Assembly: GCA_905479975.1 (NCBI GenBank)
Contig: CAJQOS010000001.1
Span: 1 to 61,409, forward strand
DNA from: an uncultured Puniceicoccaceae bacterium
GTDB taxonomy: Bacteria > Verrucomicrobiota > Verrucomicrobiia > Opitutales > Coraliomargaritaceae
Length of the DNA: 61,409 nucleotides
Direction: 5' to 3'
This document shows positions 28,376 through 37,278 of the stretch, piece by piece. Position 1 is the first letter of the stretch; the number at the start of each line of letters is the position of its first letter. The notes under the pieces are model-generated. The model ran no database searches and was not told the DNA's origin. It worked only from the letters and a program-made list of their open reading frames with translations. The translations under genes were made by a program, and so were the position numbers.

Positions 28376-30961
28376 ATGGATATTTCCACCAGTCATTTCT
28401 CTGCCGCCGCCTCGCATGATATTATCGAGCGTCTTTTCAAAGCGCCCGTCGAACGTCATGTTTTGGATAATGGGCTCACGCTCGTTCATCGCCCGGATTT
28501 CTCCAGCGAGGTCGTCTCGGTTCAGGTTTGGGTGAAGACGGGCAGCATTCATGAGGATCAGCTGATCGGCTCCGGTCTCTCACATTATCTGGAACATCTG
28601 CTCTTTAAGGGCACCGAGCGTCGCGATGGTAAAAGCATTAGCCGCGAGGTGCATGCCATGGGCGGCGGAATCAATGCTTACACGACCTTTGATCGAACCG
28701 TCTATTATATCGACGCACCTTCGCAAGCGTTTGAGCAAATCGTTGATGTGCTTTCAGATATTGTGCTGCACTCGACGCTACCTGCCGACGAGGTGGAGCG
28801 GGAGCGTGATGTGATTCTTCGCGAGATCGACATGGGCCTGGACGATCCGGATCGCCAACTCAGTCAGGCCCTGTTTCGCACGGCCTTCCAATGCCACCCG
28901 TATCGTGAGCCAGTGATCGGTCACCGTGCGCTCTACGAGAAAGTCACGCGCGAGGAACTCGATGCGTATTATAAGTCCCGATATGTGCCGAATAATATCG
29001 TCGTGTCTATCGTCGGTGCGGTGACGCCAGAGGACTGTCTGCGCGAAGTCGAAGCGAGCTTCGGTCAAGTCGAGCGTGGGCGTTTGGCGCCTGTGCAAAT
29101 CGAAGAGGAGCCCGTGCAACTTGCTACGCGCCGTGAGGACATTGTCGGTGATTATAATATCTTTCGCGGTGGCCTCGGCTTTAAGGTGCCGCATTTGAGT
29201 CACCCTGATTCTCCGCGTCTGGATGCATTGGCGCATGCGCTGGGCGGGGGCGAGAGCTCGTTGCTGTGGGAGCGTTTGCGCAATGAGCAGAAGCTGGTGC
29301 ACTACATTGATTGCCGTAATTGGAATCCCGGCGGACGCGGACTGATGTGGGTTTCGTATGTCTGTGATCCGGATAAGCAGAGCGAGGTGGAGGCGGCAAT
29401 TCATGCTGTAATCCACGATGTCTGCGAGTCGGGCTTGTGTGAGTCCGTGGTGGAGAAGGCGCGCCGTCAGGCGTTGAGTGGCGAGATTAACGGCCGTAAG
29501 ACTATGAGTGGGCAGGCGTCTCGACTCGGTCTCGGTGAAGTGGTGATCGGTGATATTTACTATGGTCGTCGCTATTTGAAGCGCTTGCAGTCAGTCACTC
29601 CGCAGGATCTACAAGCCGTGGCGAAGGCTTATCTGGTCGAAGAGGGCATGTCGGCGGTTACCCTCGGGCCGAAGTCGGAGGAGGCTGCTGCTGAATCGGA
29701 GGGGATGGCGGAAGTGTTGGCATTGGATCCATTCGAGTTGCTTGAGTATCAGAGTGGAGCGCGTTTGCTGTTGCAGGAAGATAAGCGCCTGCCGAAGGTA
29801 CATATTCGCTGCGTGCTGCGCGGCGGGCCGTTGTATGAGCCGACGAATCAGCGTGGCGTTACGGAGCTGATGGCGGAGTTACTGACTAAAGATACTGCAA
29901 ATCGTAGCGCCTCAGAGATCTCGACATTGATTGATAGTATCGGTGGGAGCTTTTCGGCGACCGGTGGTAATAATACGCTTAGCTTTGCGATTGAAGTCTT
30001 GCCGACGGATCTCGATGTGGCGCTGGATCTGTTGAACGATGCATTGACTTGCCCTGTATTTGAAGAGGCGACGTTCCACACCGAGTTGGAAGCGCAGATT
30101 GCCAACTTAAAAGAAGAGGACGACGAGATCCTCGATTACGGCTTCCGTAAGTTGCGTGCGCGGTTCTTCGGTGAGCATCCGTTCGCCATTGCCTCGGATG
30201 GGCGTGTCGAAGATCTGGAGCAGTTGACCCGCGAAGATGTGGTAGCACATTTTGAGCGACTCGTGACTGCGCCCAATGTCGTGCTTTCGGTGAGTGGTGA
30301 TTTTGACCGTGCGCAGTTGCAAGAGCGTCTTAAGCCCTTGCTTGAATCAGGCATTCAGTCTGTGCCTTTTGAGGTCAATCAAACGCCGACTTACAACGGT
30401 CCGACCGAAGCGGTAAATGTTGTGGAGCCGATGGATCGTGAGCAGGCGGTGGTGCTTCAGGCGTATCCCGATGTGGGGATCAAGGACGAGCGCTACGTCG
30501 TCGGCGAGATGCTGAACGAACTCTTTAGTGGTATGTCGAGTCGACTGTTTGAGCGCGTGCGCGAAGATAAGGGCATGGCATACTATGTCGGTTCGAGCCG
30601 AATCGTGGGGCTGCACAGTAGCATGTTTGTTTTTTATGCCGGCACGCATCCGAGCCAAGCCGCTGAGGTCGTCACAGAGATTGACGCCGAGATTGCTCGG
30701 GTGGTTGCAGGCGAGGTGACGGAAGACGAGCTGGCACGTTGCCGCACACGTTTGAAGGCCGCACGCCCGATGGGTCGACAGACGATTGGTGCACGTGCAA
30801 TGCACACCGCGATTAATCTGACTTATGAATTGCCGCTCGATGACGATGCGGAGCATGCGCAGAAGCTCGACGAGGTGGATGCTCCAGCCATGGCACAATT
30901 CGCCAAGGAGTTCTTCGACGCGAAACGCCAAGTCCGCCTCATCGTGCAACCGGAGGCCTGA
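28376..30961 (+). CDS. M16-family zinc metallopeptidase, two-domain
   Basis: It has 861 residues with two M16 repeats. The N-terminal half carries the inverted zinc motif HYLEHLLFKGTERR (H-x-x-E-H) at about residues 70-83 and the downstream zinc-binding Glu in ERDVILREIDMG. The C-terminal half (from about 440) has the same fold segments, but the corresponding position reads VTELMAELLTKDT, without HxxEH, so it is the non-catalytic half that closes the chamber. No signal peptide is visible at ATG 28376, which suggests cytoplasmic or peripheral location. It probably degrades peptides. The gene is monocistronic. Confidence 0.92.
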   Translation: MDISTSHFSAAASHDIIERLFKAPVERHVLDNGLTLVHRPDFSSEVVSVQVWVKTGSIHEDQLIGSGLSHYLEHLLFKGTERRDGKSISREVHAMGGGINAYTTFDRTVYYIDAPSQAFEQIVDVLSDIVLHSTLPADEVERERDVILREIDMGLDDPDRQLSQALFRTAFQCHPYREPVIGHRALYEKVTREELDAYYKSRYVPNNIVVSIVGAVTPEDCLREVEASFGQVERGRLAPVQIEEEPVQLATRREDIVGDYNIFRGGLGFKVPHLSHPDSPRLDALAHALGGGESSLLWERLRNEQKLVHYIDCRNWNPGGRGLMWVSYVCDPDKQSEVEAAIHAVIHDVCESGLCESVVEKARRQALSGEINGRKTMSGQASRLGLGEVVIGDIYYGRRYLKRLQSVTPQDLQAVAKAYLVEEGMSAVTLGPKSEEAAAESEGMAEVLALDPFELLEYQSGARLLLQEDKRLPKVHIRCVLRGGPLYEPTNQRGVTELMAELLTKDTANRSASEISTLIDSIGGSFSATGGNNTLSFAIEVLPTDLDVALDLLNDALTCPVFEEATFHTELEAQIANLKEEDDEILDYGFRKLRARFFGEHPFAIASDGRVEDLEQLTREDVVAHFERLVTAPNVVLSVSGDFDRAQLQERLKPLLESGIQSVPFEVNQTPTYNGPTEAVNVVEPMDREQAVVLQAYPDVGIKDERYVVGEMLNELFSGMSSRLFERVREDKGMAYYVGSSRIVGLHSSMFVFYAGTHPSQAAEVVTEIDAEIARVVAGEVTEDELARCRTRLKAARPMGRQTIGARAMHTAINLTYELPLDDDAEHAQKLDEVDAPAMAQFAKEFFDAKRQVRLIVQPEA

Positions 30962-31500
30962 TTTGTAGGGGCGTTGCTCGCGACGACCGCGCACCTGCAG
31001 CGTGCCGCATGTTTCACTCTAGGGCTCGCTGCCTGAACCAGGGATTCATTTGCCCGCGAAGGTGCGCGAAGGAAACGCGAAGCGTGGATTCGGTATTTTT
31101 TGAACCACGGATGCACACGGATAAACACGGATGTAGGATGGGGTGCGGCGGGCGTCCCATCCACCATTCCGTGTAGCGGATTGGCGAAGCCATTTCGAGC
31201 GCAGAGCATCAGGCGTGCCATTGATCGAAACCGCTTCGCGGACTTCGCTACAATGCTGTTTTTGTAGGAGTGTGGGCGACTCGCCCACATTGAGCCGACG
31301 TTGATGTAAATGAGGGCGAGTCGCCCTCACTCCTTGGGATCTTGAAGGTAGGCGGCGTGTGGAAATGACAGAGCGTGTCCCTCCATATGAGAGCGAAGGG
31401 GGCGAAGTGGGCGAAATGGGGATTCTTTTTTGAACTGGTGCGAAGTTTATTTGCCTGTGAATAAGTCACTCAAATCCTTCGGTTGAAGTTACTTAAATCG
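30962..31500. repeat. Repeat-rich intergenic region before the dcw cluster
   Basis: No gene is seen in this stretch. It contains ccacggatgcacacggataaacacgga with internal repeats (31104-31131) and a palindromic element at 31268-31333. The element has outer arms GGAGTG/CACTCC and two inner hairpins, GTGGGCGA-C-TCGCCCAC (31272-31288) and GAGGGCGA-G-TCGCCCTC (31312-31328). A DnaA box in reverse orientation is at 31456-31464. The short open frames on the minus strand read through these repeats and are not credible genes. Confidence 0.6.
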
Positions 31501-31521
31501 CTTATCCACAACTTGTTCACA
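31456..31521. promoter_or_regulatory. DnaA-box cluster upstream of mraZ
   Basis: Two perfect matches to TTATNCACA occur: TTATCCACA at 31502-31510 (plus strand) and TTATTCACA at 31456-31464 (minus strand). A weaker TTGTTCACA lies at 31513-31521. The A+T-rich stretch attatataaaaaca follows at about 31530-31543. This could be a DnaA-controlled promoter for the dcw operon or a titration site. An origin of replication is less likely because the plus strand looks G-rich on both sides. Confidence 0.5.
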
Positions 31522-31544
31522 GTGGATTCATTATATAAAAACAC

Positions 31545-31577
31545 TTGACGGGTGGGGCATAGTGGGGCGATATGGGG
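31545..31577 (+). promoter_or_regulatory. mraZ promoter region with three MraZ boxes
   Basis: A -35-like TTGACG is at 31545-31550. It is followed by three TGGGG words at 31553-31557, 31563-31567 and 31573-31577, separated by 5 bp each (exact 10-bp period). In E. coli and other bacteria, MraZ binds such TGGGN-N5 direct repeats upstream of its own operon and represses it. The boxes overlap the place where the -10 element must lie; no good TATAAT is visible. Autoregulation of the dcw operon by MraZ follows by analogy. Confidence 0.7.
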
Positions 31578-31600
31578 GGTATTGGTTTACTTAGGTGCGC

Positions 31601-32074
31601 ATGGGGTTATTTAATACAGGAGGTTTTATTGGCGAATTTCGCCATAGTTTAGACGACAAAGGTCGTCTGACGATGCCTTCTGCGTGGCGACCAAAGGGGG
31701 ATGATTCTGAGAATTATTTCTTGGCTTTGCCTAGTATTGAAGAGGGCTCGGAGGCATTCGTCCGTGTCCTTTCTCCAAAGAAGATCGCTCAGCTGGAGGA
31801 GAAAATTGATGCAATCCCTTCGAGTGACGTCGAAGGACAGCGCATGATCGTCGAGCTCATGTCGATGGCGCATCAGTTTAGTTGCGATAAGCAGGGGCGG
31901 ATTAATTTGAACGAGAAATTAGTGAAGCACGCTCAAATTAAGAAGGGCACAGTTCTGGTCGGGATTATGTCCACGTTCAATATTTACAGCGAAGAGCTTC
32001 GCGATGCTGTTGTGGCCGAAGGGCCAAGCGATCCTACCACTCGTGCTGCTGTCTTCCAGCGTTTCGGTCTTTAA
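31601..32074 (+). CDS. mraZ: Transcriptional regulator MraZ
   Basis: MraZ is an AbrB-like DNA-binding protein at the head of dcw clusters and represses its own operon. It has 157 residues. Two SpoVT/AbrB repeats are visible: [18 protein letters not shown] near the N-terminus and [21 protein letters not shown] in the second half, both with the D-x-(K/Q)-G-R motif. The ATG at 31601 is preceded by AGGTG at a fair distance; a GTG at 31595 in the same frame is an alternative. The three matching boxes upstream support autoregulation. Confidence 0.95.
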   Translation: MGLFNTGGFIGEFRHSLDDKGRLTMPSAWRPKGDDSENYFLALPSIEEGSEAFVRVLSPKKIAQLEEKIDAIPSSDVEGQRMIVELMSMAHQFSCDKQGRINLNEKLVKHAQIKKGTVLVGIMSTFNIYSEELRDAVVAEGPSDPTTRAAVFQRFGL

Positions 32075-32309
32075 TCCCCAGAGAGCCTATAAACCATGCG
32101 TAATATATTCGAATCCATCGCCCGCGAAAATTTAAAAAGCTCTGGTTACTTCATGCATCCGAGCAGTGAGCGTCGCACGCAGTGGCAATATACGAATCCA
32201 CCACGCAGTCCTTTTAATTCTTCTGACACTGTTCACTGCACCTTGCTTCGCCGAGAAAGTGCGCAGCGTCACAAACAAACAATCATCTCCTTACTACAAA
32301 ACTGCGTTA
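32075..32309 (+). other. 235-bp gap between mraZ and rsmH
   Basis: Two overlapping open frames cover this gap: 32096-32329 and an in-frame extension of rsmH from GTG 32166. The extension reads like a signal peptide (HHAVLLILLTLFTAPCFA), which makes no sense on a cytoplasmic rRNA methyltransferase. Neither frame has recognisable homology. The gap may be a leader or may code a short unknown peptide. Confidence 0.35.
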
Positions 32310-33275
32310 ATGTCTTCTTCCGCCGATGATGCTTTGAACCCCGCTGCGTTCAGTGGCCACGTTCCCGTCTTATTTAGAGAGACGTTGGAACTGTTGAGCC
32401 CGCGTGCAGGTGCAAAGCTACTCGATGGAACATTTGGCGGAGGTGGTCATACCCGCGCGTTGCTGTCTGCGGCGGAAGGTGTGACGCTGGTTGCGACGGA
32501 TCGTGATCCCGATGCAGTTGAACGTGCGCAGTTAGTCTCGGATGAGTTTGGTGAGCGCTTTCGCTTCTACTCGATGAACTTTGGCGACCTCGCTGATTTG
32601 GATGAGGCAGGGTTTGATGGTATTCTTTTCGACTTCGGCCTGTCTTCCTTTCAATTGGATCAAACTGAGCGCGGCTTTTCGTTTCGCTTCGATGCACCGG
32701 TTGATATGCGCATGAATCCTCAATCGGGCATCAGTGCTGCCGAATTTTTAGAGACTTCGGATGAAGAGGGGCTCGTGCGTGCAGTGCGTAACTATGGCGA
32801 AGAGAAACGCTGGCGCCGCGTCGTGCAGGCGATCATCGATGCGCGCGGCACGGGTAAGCTTCAACGCACGCATTCGCTCGCGGCTCTGGTTGCCGAAGCC
32901 GTTGGCCCGACTCCTCGCGGACGCAAAGCGGTCAACCCTGCGACGCGCACTTTTCAAGGCATTCGCATTGAGATGAATGATGAGCTCAGCGCAATCGAGC
33001 GCGGCCTACCAGCTGCTTTTGAGCGTCTCGCGCCAGGTGGCGTGCTTGCCGCCATTAGCTTTCATTCGCTTGAAGACCGTATCGTGAAGCGCTTCTGCCG
33101 TAAGATGGCAGGTCGCCCTGAGCATACAAATGACTACCGCACGCAGGATGAACGCGTTGTCCAAGCTAAAATGATTTCGACCCGTCCCATCCTTCCGACT
33201 GAAGAGGAAATTAAAATAAACCCACGTAGCCGCAGCGCCCGTATGCGCGCCATCCGTAAACTTTCAAACGACTGA
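32310..33275 (+). CDS. rsmH: 16S rRNA m4C1402 methyltransferase RsmH
   Basis: RsmH methylates N4 of C1402 in 16S rRNA. From ATG 32310 it has 321 residues, typical of the family. The N-terminus FSGHVPVLFRETLELL and the AdoMet loop LLDGTFGGGGHTRALL are diagnostic, as are DGILFDFGLSSFQLDQTERGFSFRFDAPVDMRMN (central) and the C-terminal ISFHSLEDRIVKRF and PRSRSARMRAIRK. The start is preferred over the GTG at 32166 because family sequence begins only here. ftsL follows after 12 bp. Confidence 0.95.
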   Translation: MSSSADDALNPAAFSGHVPVLFRETLELLSPRAGAKLLDGTFGGGGHTRALLSAAEGVTLVATDRDPDAVERAQLVSDEFGERFRFYSMNFGDLADLDEAGFDGILFDFGLSSFQLDQTERGFSFRFDAPVDMRMNPQSGISAAEFLETSDEEGLVRAVRNYGEEKRWRRVVQAIIDARGTGKLQRTHSLAALVAEAVGPTPRGRKAVNPATRTFQGIRIEMNDELSAIERGLPAAFERLAPGGVLAAISFHSLEDRIVKRFCRKMAGRPEHTNDYRTQDERVVQAKMISTRPILPTEEEIKINPRSRSARMRAIRKLSND

Positions 33276-33287
33276 CTCCACTACCCC

Positions 33288-33665
33288 ATGAATCACATAT
33301 CCCAAAAAGCTCGAGGCCGTTTCCTCTTTTTTGTCATCGCGATGATCGCGGTCACTGTTGGTAGTGGCTTTGCCATCGTTTGGATGCAGCAACAGATTTC
33401 TCGCACTGCAAAGCGCAGTCAAGAAGTGGAGGCGCAGCTTGCCGAGACCGTGCGTAAGCTTCGCTACCTCGACGAGCGTATCGCCACCATGCACCAGCCA
33501 GTTGTGTTGCAGGGGAAAGTCGCTGGCACACTTCGCCCATCGCTTGATAAGCAGATCGTCTGGGTGCGTGAGAGTAATGTTTCTTCCGGTCGTTCGTATG
33601 CAGTCACAGAGCCATACGAAACTTCGATGGACTTGGCCTTTCTTGATCTTAACACTCAACGCTAA
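33288..33665 (+). CDS. ftsL: FtsL-like cell division protein
   Basis: This small bitopic membrane protein (125 residues) has one membrane segment (about residues 12-32, FLFFVIAMIAVTVGSGFAIV) followed by a short coiled coil (QQQISRTAKRSQEVEAQLAETVRKLRYL). FtsL sequences are poorly conserved; the call rests on this architecture and the position between rsmH and ftsI. FtsL forms a complex with FtsB and FtsQ that activates FtsWI. No separate ftsB is seen. Confidence 0.75.
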   Translation: MNHISQKARGRFLFFVIAMIAVTVGSGFAIVWMQQQISRTAKRSQEVEAQLAETVRKLRYLDERIATMHQPVVLQGKVAGTLRPSLDKQIVWVRESNVSSGRSYAVTEPYETSMDLAFLDLNTQR

Positions 33666-33677
33666 CCCCATATTACT

Positions 33678-33875
33678 ATGCATGTTACTTCTGATTATTA
33701 CCGTAGTCGTGAGCATCAACCTGAAGAGGAAATGGGGCTTGTTGAACGATGGGGCAGTTCTGTCCAGAATGCGAGAAAAGGACTGGGTGCTGAGCCTCTG
33801 CGCCCATCGCGCAGCACGCTGCGTCGCCTCGCTCGTCACTATGAAAACAGCCACGCACTAAAGCACAGCGCCTAG
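33678..33875 (+). CDS. Small unknown protein between ftsL and ftsI
   Basis: The product is 65 residues. It begins MHVTSDYYRSREHQPEEEMG and ends with a basic, Arg-rich tail (RPSRSTLRRLARHYENSH). It has no membrane segment. It fills the gap between ftsL and ftsI almost exactly: 12 bp after the ftsL stop and 9 bp before the ftsI start, with the same strand and no overlap. That tight fit in a dense operon argues for a real gene, although I recognise no family. It could be a small accessory divisome protein. Confidence 0.5.
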   Translation: MHVTSDYYRSREHQPEEEMGLVERWGSSVQNARKGLGAEPLRPSRSTLRRLARHYENSHALKHSA

Positions 33876-33884
33876 GTTTTTTAT

Positions 33885-35699
33885 ATGAGTAAGGCTTTCG
33901 TATCCACTGCACGTGCAGCACTCGTCTCGACAGCAGTCGCTTTTGCGTTCTGCGTCTTGATCGGGCGTTTGTTTTACTTGCACGTATGGGAGCACAAAGA
34001 GCTACTCGAGCACGTCGAAAGTAACCGTAAGATGGTGCAGGTTGTTGAGGCGCGTCGCGGTAACGTCGTGGATAACCGCGGGAACTTACTGGCGACGACA
34101 CATACCACGATTGACCTGGGCGTAGATCCGCAGTCGGTGCGTGAAGAAGATTGTGAGAAGCTGCCTGAGCTTGCGGCATTGATCGGTCAACCATTGGCAA
34201 CGATTGAAAAGACGATCAATACGAAGACACGTAAAGGTTCGGCACGAGCCAAAGAAGTCAGCCTGATCAAGTGGGCATATTTGGCGAAGGGATTGGATGA
34301 AGATGCCTACGATGCCGTGCGTGCGCTGGGAATCAAAGGTGTGTATGGGAATCGCAAATACAGCCGCACTTATCCGGGAGGGCAGCTCGCCGCACACGTC
34401 TTGGGCTATGTCAACCATGAGGAAACGCCGGTCACTGGTGTGGAGCGTTTTTTCGATTACTATTTACGCGGCCAAGATGGCTGGCGTGAAACTGAGCGCG
34501 ATGGCCGTCGTCGCGAACTTGCTCAATTTCGTGAGCGCGAGGTAGATCCGACCAATGGCCTGAATGTAGCGCTGAGTATTGATCTAATGGTGCAGCATAT
34601 CGTCGAAAAAGAAGTCGCACGTTTGGCTTCCGAGTTTGATCCGAAAAGTGTCAGTGTGATCGTCAGTGAACCATCGACTGGTGCGGTGTTGGCAATGGCG
34701 AACTACCCGACTTACGATCCCAACGAATTCTTTAATACTAAGAAGTATCCCATTGAATCACAGCGTAACCGTGCATTGACTGATTTGATCGAGCCGGGCT
34801 CGACCTTCAAAATTGTGCCTGCGGCAGCGGTGCTGAATGAGGGGATTGTTGATCCGTCCGATATGTTTGAAACGGGTGTCGCGCGTGTCAGCTATAAGGG
34901 GCGATCCCTCAAACTTCCAGGCGATCACCATACGTATGAGTCGCTCTCGATGCATGATATCGTCGTGAAATCGAGCAATCGTGGCGCGGCGCATCTGGGG
35001 CTGATGCTGGGTGAGAACCGTTTACATGACTATGCGCAAGCGTTCGGTTTTGGTGAGAAGACTGGCTTTGATTTGGGCGGCGAAGTTTCTGGCACACTGC
35101 ATGCCGTTAAAAACTGGGATGGGCTGACGATTACACGTTTGCCGATGGGGCATGCCGTGAGCGCCACGCCGATGCAGATCCACGGTGCGATGTCCGTGAT
35201 CGCGAATAAAGGTGTGCTGATGGAGCCATTGATTGCACAGCGTGTCTTTGATGCCACTGGTGACGACGTGGTGAGCTTTTCTCCAAAGGCAAAACGTCGT
35301 GTTATTTCCACTGAGGTGGCGAAGACCGTCGCTGATATGCTTGTCGATGTCGTCGGGAAAGAGGGCACTGCACGCCGGGCTGCCATCGAAAATTACGCTG
35401 TCGCTGGTAAGACCGGCACCACTCAGAAGATCATTAATGGTCAATATTCTCGCCAACATCACGTGGCATCTTTTAGCGGATTTTTTCCTGCCGGTACACC
35501 TGCTTTGGTCATCACTGTTGTAGTGGATGATCCTCAGTCTAAGGGCGTTGGTTATGGGGGCTCCGTTTCTGCGCCAGCCTTTCGCAATATTGCGGAAGCC
35601 TGTATCGCTTACTTAGGCATCCGGCCAGTCAAGCCGGATGCATCATTCCTTGCTTTAGAACACTCTCGATATGATCGGTCTCGCCGAATTTCAAATTAG
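33885..35699 (+). CDS. ftsI: Septal peptidoglycan transpeptidase FtsI (class B PBP)
   Basis: FtsI crosslinks septal peptidoglycan together with the FtsW glycosyltransferase. It has 604 residues. One N-terminal membrane anchor (about residues 10-30) precedes the pedestal domain (VEARRGNVVDNRGNLLATT). The transpeptidase motifs are complete: EPGSTFKIVPA (S-x-x-K), VKSSNRGAAHLG (S-x-N) and AGKTGTTQK (K-T-G). No PASTA domain is present. It starts nine bp after the small ORF and is followed by murE after 85 bp. Confidence 0.95.
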   Translation: MSKAFVSTARAALVSTAVAFAFCVLIGRLFYLHVWEHKELLEHVESNRKMVQVVEARRGNVVDNRGNLLATTHTTIDLGVDPQSVREEDCEKLPELAALIGQPLATIEKTINTKTRKGSARAKEVSLIKWAYLAKGLDEDAYDAVRALGIKGVYGNRKYSRTYPGGQLAAHVLGYVNHEETPVTGVERFFDYYLRGQDGWRETERDGRRRELAQFREREVDPTNGLNVALSIDLMVQHIVEKEVARLASEFDPKSVSVIVSEPSTGAVLAMANYPTYDPNEFFNTKKYPIESQRNRALTDLIEPGSTFKIVPAAAVLNEGIVDPSDMFETGVARVSYKGRSLKLPGDHHTYESLSMHDIVVKSSNRGAAHLGLMLGENRLHDYAQAFGFGEKTGFDLGGEVSGTLHAVKNWDGLTITRLPMGHAVSATPMQIHGAMSVIANKGVLMEPLIAQRVFDATGDDVVSFSPKAKRRVISTEVAKTVADMLVDVVGKEGTARRAAIENYAVAGKTGTTQKIINGQYSRQHHVASFSGFFPAGTPALVITVVVDDPQSKGVGYGGSVSAPAFRNIAEACIAYLGIRPVKPDASFLALEHSRYDRSRRISN

Positions 35700-35784
35700 C
35701 ACGCTGCTCTCATCTGTCAGCTCTCGCCAAAGTTACTCTCGAACGCTTAACGCCAACCAAGTAAACAGTGATCGTCGTTTTCCT

Positions 35785-37278
35785 ATGAACCCTAGTGTCC
35801 AGGAACTCTTCGAAGATCTCGACCTTGTCACTCGTAAGGGGGATGGGGGTCGCGCGGTGACTTGCTTGATTACTGATAGTCGCCGCGTGGTGCCTGGTGC
35901 GTTGTTTTTCGCAATCGGTGGTTTACGCACAGATGGTAATTTTTATGTGGAGGAGGCAGTGGATCGCGGGGCAGTGACGATCATTACTGAGCAAGATTTA
36001 GGCGCACATTTTCCGATCGATTTCATTCAGGTCAAAGATGTGCGCGAAACACTCGCGCTCGTTTCACGTCGTTTCTATGGTAATGCCGATGAGAAGCTGC
36101 GCATTGCAGGGATCACTGGCACCAACGGTAAAACGACTGTTTCGATGCTCACGCAGCACATGCTAGGCGGTCATGATTCGGTCGGCCTGCTTGGCACGAT
36201 TCGCTATGATCTGGGCAAGCGTACGCTGCCTTCATTTAAGACGACTCCTGAATCGGTCGATGTCCATGCGCTGCTCAGTCAGATGGTGGACAACGGTTGC
36301 GAAGAAGCAGTGATGGAAATTAGCTCGCACGGAATTGATCAAAAACGTGTGCACGGGCTCGATCTCGATGTCGCCGTGTTTCTGAATTTGACGCAAGACC
36401 ACATCGACTATCACAAAACGATGGAGGCTTACTATGAGGCGAAGAAAAGTCTCTTCACTGGTGCGACTGGAAAAGCGCCGAAGGCTGCGGTGATTAATAT
36501 CGATTGCCCATATGGAGAGCGTCTGCACGGGGAATTGCCTGGTGGTTTGCCCGCTGTGACTTTTGGTCTGAGTGAGCGTGCTTTGGTTCGTGCTGAAAAT
36601 GTGCAGCTATTCGCGGATCGCACTGAGTTTGATTTGATTTGGCCGGAAGGGCAGGCGTCAGTGGTGTCGCCTTTGTTGGGGCGCTACAATGTCAGTAATT
36701 TACTCGCAGCACTCGCGATCGGTCGCGCCAAGGGTTACGAGATCTCGGCTCTGCTGCATGAATTGCCAAGCTTCCCGGGTGTGCCCGGTCGTATGGAGCG
36801 GATTGATGCCGGGCAGGGCTTTAACGTGCTCGTTGATTATGCGCACACTGATGATGCGTTGAAGAATGCCTGCGAAATGCTGCAGGAAATCACTCCTGGT
36901 AAATTGATCGTAGTCTGTGGTTGTGGTGGCGATCGTGATCGTAGCAAACGTGCGCCAATGCTGCGTGCCGCGTTGGATGGTGCGGAGACCGTATTTGCGA
37001 CTTCGGATAATCCACGCTCTGAATCTGTTGAACAAATTTTCGAAGATATGCGCGAAGCCTGCACGCCGGATGTCGCGCAACGCGTGATGTTTATCAATGA
37101 TCGCAAACGCGCAATCTCGCTGGCCTTGGATGTTGCTAGCCCAGAAGACTGCGTGCTGATCGCAGGGAAGGGGCACGAGACATTTCAAGAATTCGATGGC
37201 ACGGTGATTCCATTTGATGACCGTCAAGTCGCAGGCGAATTGATTCAACTGAAAGCACTCAACGCGCGCAATTCCTGA
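35785..37278 (+). CDS. murE: UDP-MurNAc-tripeptide synthetase MurE (meso-DAP adding)
   Basis: MurE adds the third amino acid to UDP-MurNAc-L-Ala-D-Glu using ATP. From ATG 35785 it has 497 residues. The ATP loop is GITGTNGKTTVSML. The C-terminal motif ATSDNPRSE (DNPR) is the signature of meso-diaminopimelate specificity, so the peptidoglycan is probably of DAP type. VDYAHTDDALKNA and KGHETFQEF are also typical. The frame is open upstream to 35671 within ftsI, but those codons overlap another gene. Its TGA shares a base with the murF ATG. Confidence 0.95.
   Translation: MNPSVQELFEDLDLVTRKGDGGRAVTCLITDSRRVVPGALFFAIGGLRTDGNFYVEEAVDRGAVTIITEQDLGAHFPIDFIQVKDVRETLALVSRRFYGNADEKLRIAGITGTNGKTTVSMLTQHMLGGHDSVGLLGTIRYDLGKRTLPSFKTTPESVDVHALLSQMVDNGCEEAVMEISSHGIDQKRVHGLDLDVAVFLNLTQDHIDYHKTMEAYYEAKKSLFTGATGKAPKAAVINIDCPYGERLHGELPGGLPAVTFGLSERALVRAENVQLFADRTEFDLIWPEGQASVVSPLLGRYNVSNLLAALAIGRAKGYEISALLHELPSFPGVPGRMERIDAGQGFNVLVDYAHTDDALKNACEMLQEITPGKLIVVCGCGGDRDRSKRAPMLRAALDGAETVFATSDNPRSESVEQIFEDMREACTPDVAQRVMFINDRKRAISLALDVASPEDCVLIAGKGHETFQEFDGTVIPFDDRQVAGELIQLKALNARNS

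Noticed and set aside
31046-31330. Minus-strand ORFs between the M16 gene and mraZ
   Set aside because: They read through palindromic repeats and direct repeats and have no family similarity.
31456-31545. DnaA boxes plus A+T-rich stretch as a replication origin
   Set aside because: Only two perfect boxes, no dnaA, dnaN, gidA or parAB genes nearby, and the plus strand appears G-rich on both sides, so no skew change is evident. A regulatory role is preferred.
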